Part shown: positions 17,758 through 24,589 of the stretch, in pieces
Numbering within the stretch: the first letter of the stretch is position 1
Layout: every line of letters begins with the position of its first letter
Source: an uncultured Collinsella sp.
Lineage (GTDB): Bacteria; Actinomycetota; Coriobacteriia; Coriobacteriales; Coriobacteriaceae
NCBI GenBank assembly: GCA_900543515.1
Contig: UQRW01000017.1
Location: 1 to 40,525, forward strand
DNA length: 40,525 bases
Reading direction: 5' to 3'
Translations under genes and position numbers: made by a program
The notes under the pieces: model-generated
Seen by the model: the letters and a program-made list of their open reading frames with translations, nothing else
What the model was told of the DNA's origin: nothing
The model's database searches: none

Positions 17758-20184
17758 TTACGCGTGCCAGATCTCGTCGCGGTATTCGCGAATGGTGCGG
17801 TCGCTCGAGAACCAGCCGCTCGATGCGGTGTTGAGCAGCGCCTTGCGGTTCCAGGTCTCCTGATCGCCGTAGCTGCCCGTGAGCTTCTCCCACGCATCCA
17901 CATAGCTGCGGAAATCGGCCATGACCAGGTCGGGGTCGTTGTTGTTCATGAGCTCGTTGTAGATGCTCTCGAAGTTGCCCGAAAGGCCCGCAAAGGTGTT
18001 GTCCTTGAGCTCGTCCATCACGCGGCCCAGGCGCTCGCGGTCGCCGTTGAGCGTATCCCACGCAAAGTAGCTGTTGGATGCCCAGAGCTGCTCGACCTCG
18101 GGAGCGGTCAGGCCAAAGATGGCCTCGTTCTCGCGGCCAGCCAGGTCGGCGATCTCGATGTTGGCGCCGTCGAGGGTGCCCAGCGTGATGGCGCCGTTCA
18201 TCATGAGCTTCATGTTGGACGTGCCCGAGGCCTCCTTGCCGGCCGTGGAGATCTGCTCCGAGATCTCGGCGGCAGGGTAGATGAGCTGAGCGTTACTCAC
18301 GCGGAAGTTGGGGATAAAGCAGACCTTCATGACCTCGTTGACGCGCGGGTCGTTGTTGATGACGTCGGCCACGGAGTTAATGAGGCGGATGGTCTCCTTG
18401 GCAAAGGTGTAGCTCGAGGCAGCCTTGCCGCTAAAGATGAAGGTCGTCGGCGTCACGTGGAAGTTGGGATCGGCGATGCGACGGTTGTAGATGTCCATCA
18501 CCTTCATGATGTTCATGAGCTGGCGCTTGTAGGCATGGAAGCGCTTTACCTGGACATCGAAGACGGTGTTGGGGTCGATGACCAGACCGGTCTCGGCCTT
18601 GACGTAGGCGGCCAGGCGCTCCTTGTTGGCGCGCTTGGAGGCACCCACGGCCTTCAGGAACTCGGTGTCGTTCTGGAACTCTTTGAGCTTCTCCAGCTCA
18701 AAGGCGTCCTTAAGCCAGCCGTCGCCAATGGCCTCGGTCACGAGCTTGGCATAGGTGGGGTTGGCCTCGGCAAAGAAGCGACGGTGCGAGATGCCGTTGG
18801 TCTTGTTGTTGAACTTCTCGGGCGTGAGGGCGTAGAAGTCCTTGAGTACGATGTTCTTGATGATGTCGGAGTGGATCTTGGCCACACCGTTGACGCTGTG
18901 GCTGCAGATCACGGACAGGTTGGCCATGCGAATCTCGCCGTCCCACAGGATGGCGGTTTGGCGCAGACGCTCCTGCCAGCCCTCCTGAGTGGTGTCGAAC
19001 GACTCGTGCCAACGACGGCTGATCTCGTCGATGATCTGGTACACGCGGGGGAGGAGCTTGGAGAACGTGCCGATGGGCCATTTCTCCAGAGCCTCGGGCA
19101 GGATGGTGTGGTTGGTGTAGCTCACGACCTGCGTCACGATGTTCCAGGCGTCGTCCCACTCGAGCTTCTTCTCGTCGATGAGGATACGCATGAGCTCGGG
19201 GCCGCACATGGCGGGGTGGGTATCGTTGGTGTGGATGGCCACAAACTGCGGCAGCAGCTCCCAGTTCTCGCCGTGCTCCTTCTCAAAGGTGTCGAGCAGG
19301 CTGTAGATGCCGGCCGAAACAAACAGGTACTCCTGCTTCAGGCGCAACAGACGGCCGTGCTCGCCGGCGTCGTTGGGGTAGAGGATGGCGCTGATGGCCT
19401 CGGCCTCGGCGCGCTCGGCATCGGCCTGGGCATAGTCGCCGCGGTTGAAGGCCTCAAGGTCAAAGTGCTCCTCGACCGGCTCGGCAGCCCAGACGCGCAG
19501 CTTGTTGACGGTCTCGCCGGCATAGCCCACCACGGGGATGTCGTAGGGGACAGCCAGGATATCCTGCGTGTCCACCGTGCGGTAGAACGTGCGGCCGTTC
19601 TCCTCAAAGCCCTCAACACGGCCACCAAACTTGATGGTCACGGCCTTGTCCTGACGACGGACCTCCCAGGGATAGCCGTGGGTGAGCCACTCGTCAGTGG
19701 CCTCGACCTGGCTGCCGTTGACGATCTCCTGCTTAAACAGGCCGTAGCGGTAGCGCATGCCGTTGCCGTAGCCGGCAATGCCCTCGGCTGCCATGGAATC
19801 CAGGAAGCATGCGGCCAGACGGCCCAGGCCACCGTTGCCCAGCGCCGGATCGGGCTCCTGGTTCTCGATGACGGACAGGTCAAAGCCCATGTCGTCGAGC
19901 GCCTCGGCGACCATGTCGCGCACGCCAAAGTTGAGCAGGTAGTTGTCGAGCAGGCGGCCGATCAAAAACTCGATCGAGAAGTAGTACACGCGCTTTTTGC
20001 CCTCGGAGACCGCACGGGCGTCACTCTTGGTGGCAACGGTGCGTGCCTTCTCGGCCACGAGCTTGGCCAGTGCATTAAAGCGGTCGAGGTCACTGGCGGC
20101 CTCGACGCTTTTGCCGCTGATGCTCATGACGGCATCGCGATAGAGCTCGGTAAACTCCTGCTTGTTGTCGAAGATCTTATTCAT
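17758..20184 (-). CDS. glgP: glycogen/starch alpha-glucan phosphorylase
   Basis: Degrades glycogen from non-reducing ends with phosphate, releasing glucose-1-phosphate. The 808-residue protein has the length of the GT35 family. The PLP-binding signature EASGTSNMKLMMNG is intact, with the Schiff-base lysine at about 659. KRFHAYKRQL and NGISHRRF are also present. The N-terminus includes RLAACFLDSMA and the glycine-rich ALGNGGLGRL loop. GAAAGGAA lies just before the ATG. It sits between glgB and the synthesis genes, so degradation and synthesis share transcription; allosteric or covalent control must then separate them, which the sequence does not show. Confidence 0.96.
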   Translation of the reverse strand: MNKIFDNKQEFTELYRDAVMSISGKSVEAASDLDRFNALAKLVAEKARTVATKSDARAVSEGKKRVYYFSIEFLIGRLLDNYLLNFGVRDMVAEALDDMGFDLSVIENQEPDPALGNGGLGRLAACFLDSMAAEGIAGYGNGMRYRYGLFKQEIVNGSQVEATDEWLTHGYPWEVRRQDKAVTIKFGGRVEGFEENGRTFYRTVDTQDILAVPYDIPVVGYAGETVNKLRVWAAEPVEEHFDLEAFNRGDYAQADAERAEAEAISAILYPNDAGEHGRLLRLKQEYLFVSAGIYSLLDTFEKEHGENWELLPQFVAIHTNDTHPAMCGPELMRILIDEKKLEWDDAWNIVTQVVSYTNHTILPEALEKWPIGTFSKLLPRVYQIIDEISRRWHESFDTTQEGWQERLRQTAILWDGEIRMANLSVICSHSVNGVAKIHSDIIKNIVLKDFYALTPEKFNNKTNGISHRRFFAEANPTYAKLVTEAIGDGWLKDAFELEKLKEFQNDTEFLKAVGASKRANKERLAAYVKAETGLVIDPNTVFDVQVKRFHAYKRQLMNIMKVMDIYNRRIADPNFHVTPTTFIFSGKAASSYTFAKETIRLINSVADVINNDPRVNEVMKVCFIPNFRVSNAQLIYPAAEISEQISTAGKEASGTSNMKLMMNGAITLGTLDGANIEIADLAGRENEAIFGLTAPEVEQLWASNSYFAWDTLNGDRERLGRVMDELKDNTFAGLSGNFESIYNELMNNNDPDLVMADFRSYVDAWEKLTGSYGDQETWNRKALLNTASSGWFSSDRTIREYRDEIWHA

Positions 20185-20238
20185 ACGTTCCTTTCCCCCG
20201 GGGATGTTTCTCCCGGAACGGTTATGACTTGTATCCTA

Positions 20239-20270
20239 CGCCCCGACGGGGCGGGTAATTACAGCTGTAA
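20239..20270. promoter_or_regulatory. glgB-glgP gap: small hairpin and a 12-base palindrome
   Basis: The 94-base gap holds a 6-bp GC stem (CGCCCC-GAC-GGGGCG, about 20239-20253) and the perfect palindrome TTACAGCTGTAA (20259-20270) right after the glgB stop. The palindrome could be a regulator site or chance. No convincing promoter for glgP is seen. Confidence 0.35.
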
Positions 20271-20278
20271 CGGCTTTG

Positions 20279-22549
20279 TTACGCATCCTTGGCAGACAAC
20301 TTAACAGAAGCAGACTTGGCCTTGGTAACGGCCTTTTTGGCAGCCGGCTTCTTGGCTGCGGCCTTAGCAGCGGGCTTTGCGGCGGCCTTGGCCTTGGTGA
20401 CCGTAGCCTTGGCCTTGACAGGAGCCTTCTTGGCGGTTGCAGGCTTGGGCTTTACCGAGGACGAACGCTTGTGCGTCGCCTTCTTGCGCTCCTCAACCAC
20501 GGGCGGCTTGTAGCTGCTGGGGCCACGGCGCTTAAGCACCACGCCAGCCAGGCCGGGCACCTTAATCTCGATGGAGTCCATCTGCCCGTTCCAGGGGTAG
20601 GGCTCGCTCGAGCAGGTGTAGGGCTCTTCGCCGGCGTATCCACTACCGCCAAACTCGGGACGGTCGGAATCGAAGATGACCTCCCAGTCACCCTCGCGCG
20701 GCACGCCCACGCGGAAGCTCTCGTAGCTCGCAGGGTCAAAGTTGATCAGGATCACCAGGTCGTCGTCGACGTCCTCGCCCTGGCGCACAAAGCTCACGAT
20801 AGACTGCTTGGAATTGTCCGCATCGATCCAGGTAAAGCCGTCGTCGGTGTAGCCGCGCTCGTACAGGGCGGGCTCGGCGGTGTACAGGTGGTTGAGCGCC
20901 TTAATAAACGCCTGATGGTGCTTGTGGGTCTCGTACTCCTCGGTCAGGAACCACTGGATGGACTCGTAATAGCGCCACTCAATAAACTGGCCGATCTCGT
21001 TGCCCATAAAGTTGAGCTTGGCACCGGGGTGCGTCATCTGGTAGAAGGCCAGCGTGCGTAGACCGGCAAACTGGCGCCACCAGTCGCCCGGCATGCGGCC
21101 GATCAGCGAGCACTTGCCGTGTACGACCTCGTCGTGGCTCAACGGGCAAATGAAGTTCTCGGTAAAGGCGTACATGATGGAGAACGTGAGCAAGCCGTGG
21201 TTGCCGGGGCGCCATGGAAAATCGGTCTGCATGTAGTGCAGGGTGTCGTTCATCCAGCCCATGTCCCACTTGTAGTGGAAGCCCAGGCCGCCGTCCTGCG
21301 GCGGGTAGGTCACAAGCGGCCACGCGGTGGACTCCTCGGCCATCATCATCACGTCGGGGTAGTGTGCCTCCACGGCGCAGTTGACCTGACGGATAAACGC
21401 GCTGGCGTCCAGGTCCTCCTCGGTACCGTACTTGTTGAACTTCTTTTGGCCGGGATCGTCGATGCCAAAGTTGAGGTACAGCATGCTGGACACGCCGTCC
21501 ATGCGAATGCCGTCCACGTGGAAGTTCTCAAGCCAGTACAGCACGTTGGAGACCAGGAAGGAGCGGACCTCGCCGCGGGCGAAGTCGAACTTATGCGTGC
21601 CCCAGTTGGGGTGAATCTCGTGCTCAAACAGCATGTGGCCGTTAAAGGTGGCAAGCCCGTGGGAGTCGGCGCAAAAACCGCCGGGCACCCAGTCCATGAT
21701 CACACCGATGCCCGCCCCGTGGCACGCATCGATAAAGTGCATGAGCTGCTGCGGGTTGCCGTAGCGCGACGTGGCGGCGTAGTATCCGGTCGTCTGGTAG
21801 CCCCAAGAGCCATCGAAGGGATGCTCCATAAGCGGCATGACCTCGATATGCGTGTAGCCCATGTCGCGCACGTAGTCCACGAGCTCCACCGACAGGTCGT
21901 CGTAGGTGTAGAACTCGCCGCGCTGCGCGGGGAAGGGGTCCATGGGACCGGGGTAGTTGCCGTACTCGTCGGGTTCGCCCTGCGGCGCATCGCCGTGGCG
22001 CTTCCACGAGCCAATATGCACCTCGTAGATGTTGAGCGGCTGCGACATGTGGTTGTGGGCGGCGCGGCGCTTGAGCCACGTGGCGTCGTTCCACTTGTAG
22101 CCATCGAGGGTCCACAGCACGCTGGCAGTACCCGGAGGGCACTCGGCCTTAAAGGCATACGGATCGGCCTTATAGAGCTTTTCTCCCTCGTTGGTCTCGA
22201 TGAGGTACTTATAGAGCTGGCCCTGCTCGGCACCAGGAATAAAGCCTTCCCAAATAGCGCTCGTATGCACGGGCACCAGCGGGTTGGCTTGCTCATCCCA
22301 ATCGTTAAATTCGCCAATAACGTGGACGCTCTTTACATTGGGCGCCCACACGCAAAAACGCCAGCCGCGCGTGCGCTGCTGCGTATCGGGATGCGCACCC
22401 ATTTTTTCCCAGCTGCGCTCCCACATGCCAATGCCAAAAAGATAGACGTCGTCCTTTGAGAGCTCCGGCGCGTGCGGAGCAGGCTTTCGGGTTGCGGGCT
22501 TGTTGGTAGCTGGCTTTAGCTTTGTATCGCTCACGTTTGATCCCATCAT
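20279..22549 (-). CDS. glgB: 1,4-alpha-glucan branching enzyme with a basic histone-like C-terminal tail
   Basis: Cuts alpha-1,4 chains and re-attaches them as alpha-1,6 branches. Residues about 40-130 carry a CBM48-type N-domain (FCVWAPN, GEFNDWD). The GH13 barrel follows with nucleophile Asp351 (RMDGVS), acid/base Glu405 (MAEEST) and Asp473 (LSHDEVVH). The core ends near Lys673. A further ~83 residues form a tail very rich in Lys, Ala and Pro (for example KAAAKPAAKAAAKKPAAKKA), with almost no acidic residues, like histone H1 or the PhaF and AlgP tails. The start at 22549 lacks a clear Shine-Dalgarno; the next ATG codon or a GTG at 22534 are alternatives. It is first in the glycogen operon, behind an operator-rich divergent region. 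Confidence 0.95.
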   Translation of the reverse strand: MMGSNVSDTKLKPATNKPATRKPAPHAPELSKDDVYLFGIGMWERSWEKMGAHPDTQQRTRGWRFCVWAPNVKSVHVIGEFNDWDEQANPLVPVHTSAIWEGFIPGAEQGQLYKYLIETNEGEKLYKADPYAFKAECPPGTASVLWTLDGYKWNDATWLKRRAAHNHMSQPLNIYEVHIGSWKRHGDAPQGEPDEYGNYPGPMDPFPAQRGEFYTYDDLSVELVDYVRDMGYTHIEVMPLMEHPFDGSWGYQTTGYYAATSRYGNPQQLMHFIDACHGAGIGVIMDWVPGGFCADSHGLATFNGHMLFEHEIHPNWGTHKFDFARGEVRSFLVSNVLYWLENFHVDGIRMDGVSSMLYLNFGIDDPGQKKFNKYGTEEDLDASAFIRQVNCAVEAHYPDVMMMAEESTAWPLVTYPPQDGGLGFHYKWDMGWMNDTLHYMQTDFPWRPGNHGLLTFSIMYAFTENFICPLSHDEVVHGKCSLIGRMPGDWWRQFAGLRTLAFYQMTHPGAKLNFMGNEIGQFIEWRYYESIQWFLTEEYETHKHHQAFIKALNHLYTAEPALYERGYTDDGFTWIDADNSKQSIVSFVRQGEDVDDDLVILINFDPASYESFRVGVPREGDWEVIFDSDRPEFGGSGYAGEEPYTCSSEPYPWNGQMDSIEIKVPGLAGVVLKRRGPSSYKPPVVEERKKATHKRSSSVKPKPATAKKAPVKAKATVTKAKAAAKPAAKAAAKKPAAKKAVTKAKSASVKLSAKDA

Positions 22550-22746
22550 GACGCGGCAGCGTGTTGCCTTGGTGACTAGATGCGAAAGGTCCAGGGCTGC
22601 ACGAATCGAAGGGACGGCGATAGTTCTATGATTCGTTCCACCTCGCGTGCTCGGTGGAACTTTCGGCAGAAACTACGATAACACCTGTACGTTACTTTTA
22701 TGAAGGAAAGTGGTTTTAGGGCGGCGTTTAATCGGTAAGCGCCATG

Positions 22747-22752
22747 TTTATA
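22747..22752 (-). promoter_or_regulatory. glgB: possible extended -10 of the glgB promoter
   Basis: On the minus strand this reads TGGTATAAA, a TG-extended -10 box. The -35 at 17 bases is poor (TACCAC) and overlaps the operator-like inverted repeat at 22772-22795. It would give a leader of about 190 bases. Confidence 0.4.
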
Positions 22753-22771
22753 CCACTGGCAGAATTACCGT

Positions 22772-22795
22772 GGTAAAACTCTTGACAGTTTTACC
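22772..22795. promoter_or_regulatory. operator-like inverted repeat GGTAAAAC-N8-GTTTTACC
   Basis: Two perfect 8-base arms separated by 8 bases. The spacer contains TTGACA (22782-22787), a perfect -35 hexamer on the plus strand, although the matching -10 is poor. An adjoining TTACC-GT-GGTAA palindrome (22765-22776) overlaps the left arm. A protein bound here would cover both divergent promoters. Confidence 0.55.
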
Positions 22796-22826
22796 AATTA
22801 AGGTTTCAAAATCGTTAGGCTGACGT

Positions 22827-22846
22827 TTGGTAAAACGTTTTTAGCA
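22827..22846 (+). promoter_or_regulatory. LacI-type operator-like site, TTGGTAAAACG followed by TTTTTAGCA
   Basis: An imperfect palindrome centred on AACGTT. Its first 11 bases are identical to the site upstream of the GH13-GH77 gene (12941-12960, minus strand). It lies 35 bases before the HAD start codon. The central CG flanked by A/T runs resembles LacI/MalR-family operators; no such regulator gene is in the window. Confidence 0.5.
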
Positions 22847-22880
22847 GTTTGTTTATCATTTGACATCGAAAGGTTCGTTT

Positions 22881-23570
22881 ATGTCCCATACCGCCGCTCC
22901 CAAGGTTGCTTTTATTTTCGATTGCGACGGCACGCTGGTAAATAGCACCCCCGTTTGGGCCTATGCCCAGCCCGAGTTATTGCACCGCCACGGTGTCGAC
23001 GTGACGCCTGAGGACTTTGCCGATTTTGGCCCCTTGTCGCTCGAGGACGAGTGCCAGGCCTATCACGATCTGTGGGGTGTTAAGGAAGAGGGACCCGTGC
23101 TGTACGAAGAGCTGTGTGGCATTTTGCTTGAGGGATACTCGAAGGTCGCTCCGATTGCCGGGTTGCTGCCATTTTTGCAGCAGGCCCAGGAGGCCGGTGT
23201 TGCCATGTGCGTGGCAACGTCTACCACGGCCGAGCTGGTGCAGGCAGCACTGGATAGCTCCGGCGTGGCGCCGTACATGGACTTTATTACCACCACAGGC
23301 GAGGCGGGTCGCTCCAAGCATTTCCCTGATGTGTATGAGTTAGCACTGCGTCGTCTGGAGGAGCGCCACGGGCATGCGTTTGACACCGCATGGGTTTTTG
23401 AGGACGCTGCCTTTGGCCTTAAGAGCTCCGGGACCGCAGGCTTTAAGCGCGTGGGTATTTACGACCCGCTGGGGCACACGGATCGAGATGACGTTCGCGA
23501 CAACTGCGAGATCTTCATCGACAGCTACGAAGAGCTGGACCTTGCTCGCGTGCTTACGTTTGAGGGCTAG
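22881..23570 (+). CDS. HAD-superfamily phosphatase, beta-phosphoglucomutase-like subfamily
   Basis: A 229-residue haloacid-dehalogenase-type hydrolase. Motif I is FDCDGTLVNS (nucleophile Asp near residue 14), followed by a helical cap. Motif II is CVATSTTAE, and motif IV is VFEDAAFGLKS, binding Mg. The fold and cap type fit family IA phosphatases and beta-phosphoglucomutases; the substrate cannot be read from the sequence. A GAAAGG Shine-Dalgarno lies 7 bases before the ATG at 22881; a longer frame from 22860 lacks one. It faces glgB across the operator region, and its stop is 9 bases before the next gene, so it may be co-regulated with glycogen genes and co-transcribed with the pyrophosphokinase gene. 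Confidence 0.85.
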   Translation: MSHTAAPKVAFIFDCDGTLVNSTPVWAYAQPELLHRHGVDVTPEDFADFGPLSLEDECQAYHDLWGVKEEGPVLYEELCGILLEGYSKVAPIAGLLPFLQQAQEAGVAMCVATSTTAELVQAALDSSGVAPYMDFITTTGEAGRSKHFPDVYELALRRLEERHGHAFDTAWVFEDAAFGLKSSGTAGFKRVGIYDPLGHTDRDDVRDNCEIFIDSYEELDLARVLTFEG

Positions 23571-23579
23571 GCGAGGATT

Positions 23580-24221
23580 GTGGCTTGCAAAGTATTAGTA
23601 GTCTGCGGCTCTCCCGTGGTGGCGAGCTCCGAGTTGTTGCGTCAGCTGGCAGAGGAGTGCGACCACATCGTCGCCGTGGACCGCGGCCTGGATGCCCTGC
23701 TAGGCTCCGGCTTGAGCTGCGACATCTATGTCGGTGACGCCGACACCGTGAGCGATGCTGGCCGAGCCTTGGTGGATGCCGCTACTGATTTTGTGGTAGA
23801 GCGCCACAACCCCTACAAGGACTATACCGATCTGGCGCTGGCGCTCGATTCCGTCCGCCGTCGCTGGCCGGGTGCCGAAGTGGTTGCGACCTGCGCCACT
23901 GGCGGCCGTCCTGATATGGCCCTAAGCGTCCTAGGCCTACTAGCCAACTACAAAGACGCCCCAGTCTGGATTGCCGAGGACAAGGTGGTCTCCCGCATTC
24001 TTCACATAGGTGAGTCGTGGACCATCGAGGGCGCCGAAGGCAAGACATTCTCCATCATCGCCATAGCGCCTGGGACGGTGGTAAGCGAACACGGTCTAGA
24101 GTGGGAGTTAGATCACGCCTCGCTGGGCCTGTTGGCCGACACGGGCATTAGCAACGTCGTCAGGTCAACAGCCACAATCCAAGTCTACACCGGCACCGCC
24201 ATCGCTTACCTCTACAGGTAA
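23580..24221 (+). CDS. thiN: thiamine pyrophosphokinase-like protein
   Basis: Predicted to convert thiamine to thiamine diphosphate with ATP. The 213-residue protein, starting with GTG, has the family's ordered motifs: VDRGLDALL, GDADTVS (usually GDFDS), KDYTDLALAL (usually KD.TD.E.A), GGRPDMAL (usually GGR.DH) and a C-terminal GLEWELDHASLGLL...GISNVV strand pair like the GLKYPL...SNE of TPKs. Several positions depart from consensus, notably DADT for DFDS, M for H after GGRPD, and V for E after SN. The enzyme is therefore either divergent or has a shifted substrate. GCGAGGA lies just before the GTG. Confidence 0.75.
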   Translation: MACKVLVVCGSPVVASSELLRQLAEECDHIVAVDRGLDALLGSGLSCDIYVGDADTVSDAGRALVDAATDFVVERHNPYKDYTDLALALDSVRRRWPGAEVVATCATGGRPDMALSVLGLLANYKDAPVWIAEDKVVSRILHIGESWTIEGAEGKTFSIIAIAPGTVVSEHGLEWELDHASLGLLADTGISNVVRSTATIQVYTGTAIAYLYR

Positions 24222-24232
24222 GGTCTATCGCA

Positions 24233-24368
24233 TCAGGGTTTTATCGGGACGGTGGATAAAAATAATCGCCTAGCAAGTGTTTAACCGCCCCGTCAGGGTT
24301 TTATCGGGACGGTGGATAGAAATAATCGCTCGAAGAGTGATTATTTCTGCCCCGTCCCAGGAAAACCC
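24233..24368. repeat. 60-bp-period tandem repeat ending in a large hairpin, fourth family
   Basis: A 37-base unit (24233-24269) recurs exactly 60 bases later (24293-24329) with one difference. It contains TTATCGGGACGGTGGATA. The second copy is part of a long interrupted hairpin (24296-24368): outer arms GGGTTTT/AAAACCC, then GGGACGG/CCGTCCC, then AGAAATAATC/GATTATTTCT around an 11-base loop. The first copy has lost the matching arm. This looks like a tandem, partly decayed REP-type element between thiN and the tRNA. Confidence 0.75.
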
Positions 24369-24399
24369 GTAAGGAGGATGGCCAATCCAAAATTCCCCC

Positions 24400-24428
24400 T
24401 TGCACCCCACGCCATCTTCCCCTATAGT
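24400..24428 (+). promoter_or_regulatory. promoter of tRNA-Ala
   Basis: TTGCAC (24400-24405), a 17-base spacer and TATAGT (24423-24428) form a good sigma-70-type promoter. It places transcription start roughly 7 bases before the mature tRNA 5' end. Confidence 0.75.
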
Positions 24429-24441
24429 ATCTCCACGTCAC

Positions 24442-24514
24442 GGGGGCGTAGCTCAGCTGGGAGAGCGCTTGACTGGCAGTCAAGAGGTCAGGGGTTCGAT
24501 TCCCCTCGTCTCCA
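24442..24514 (+). tRNA. tRNA-Ala (anticodon GGC)
   Basis: All arms fold: a 7-bp acceptor (24442-24448 with 24507-24513), a D-stem GCTC/GAGC, an anticodon stem CTTGA/TCAAG with loop CTGGCAG (anticodon GGC at 24475-24477) and a T-arm AGGGG/CCCCT with TTCGATT. The G3-U70 wobble that AlaRS recognises is present, as is discriminator A73. The 3' CCA is not encoded (ACCC follows), so it is added by the CCA enzyme. Confidence 0.95.
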
Positions 24515-24530
24515 CCCGAGCATTGAATGA

Positions 24531-24558
24531 GGCTCCAACGCAAGTTGGGGCCTTTTTT
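24531..24558 (+). terminator. intrinsic terminator of tRNA-Ala
   Basis: A 9-bp stem with one T-G pair (24531-24539 with 24544-24552), a GCAA tetraloop and TTTTTT. It starts 17 bases after the tRNA. Confidence 0.9.
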
Positions 24559-24589
24559 CATATAGGCACACAAGGTCAAAGGCGGCACC

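Larger units (their letters stand above)
22550..22880. other. divergent control region between glgB and the HAD gene
   Basis: These 331 bases hold no gene. The glgB side has a structured leader, including an 8-bp stem (22635-22642 with 22653-22660). The AT-rich half (about 22730-22860) has at least five GGTAA-type half-sites, a TTGACA and an extended -10 facing glgB. It looks like the main regulatory switch of the glycogen operon. Confidence 0.6.

Noticed and set aside
16477..20304. Open frame of about 1275 codons on the plus strand across glgC and glgP
   Set aside because: It is antisense to two clearly conserved enzymes. GC-rich codons leave few stops on the opposite strand, and the product resembles no protein family.
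24233..24329. Two spaced repeats as a mini CRISPR array
   Set aside because: Only two copies, the unit overlaps a large hairpin, the spacing is short and no cas genes are near.
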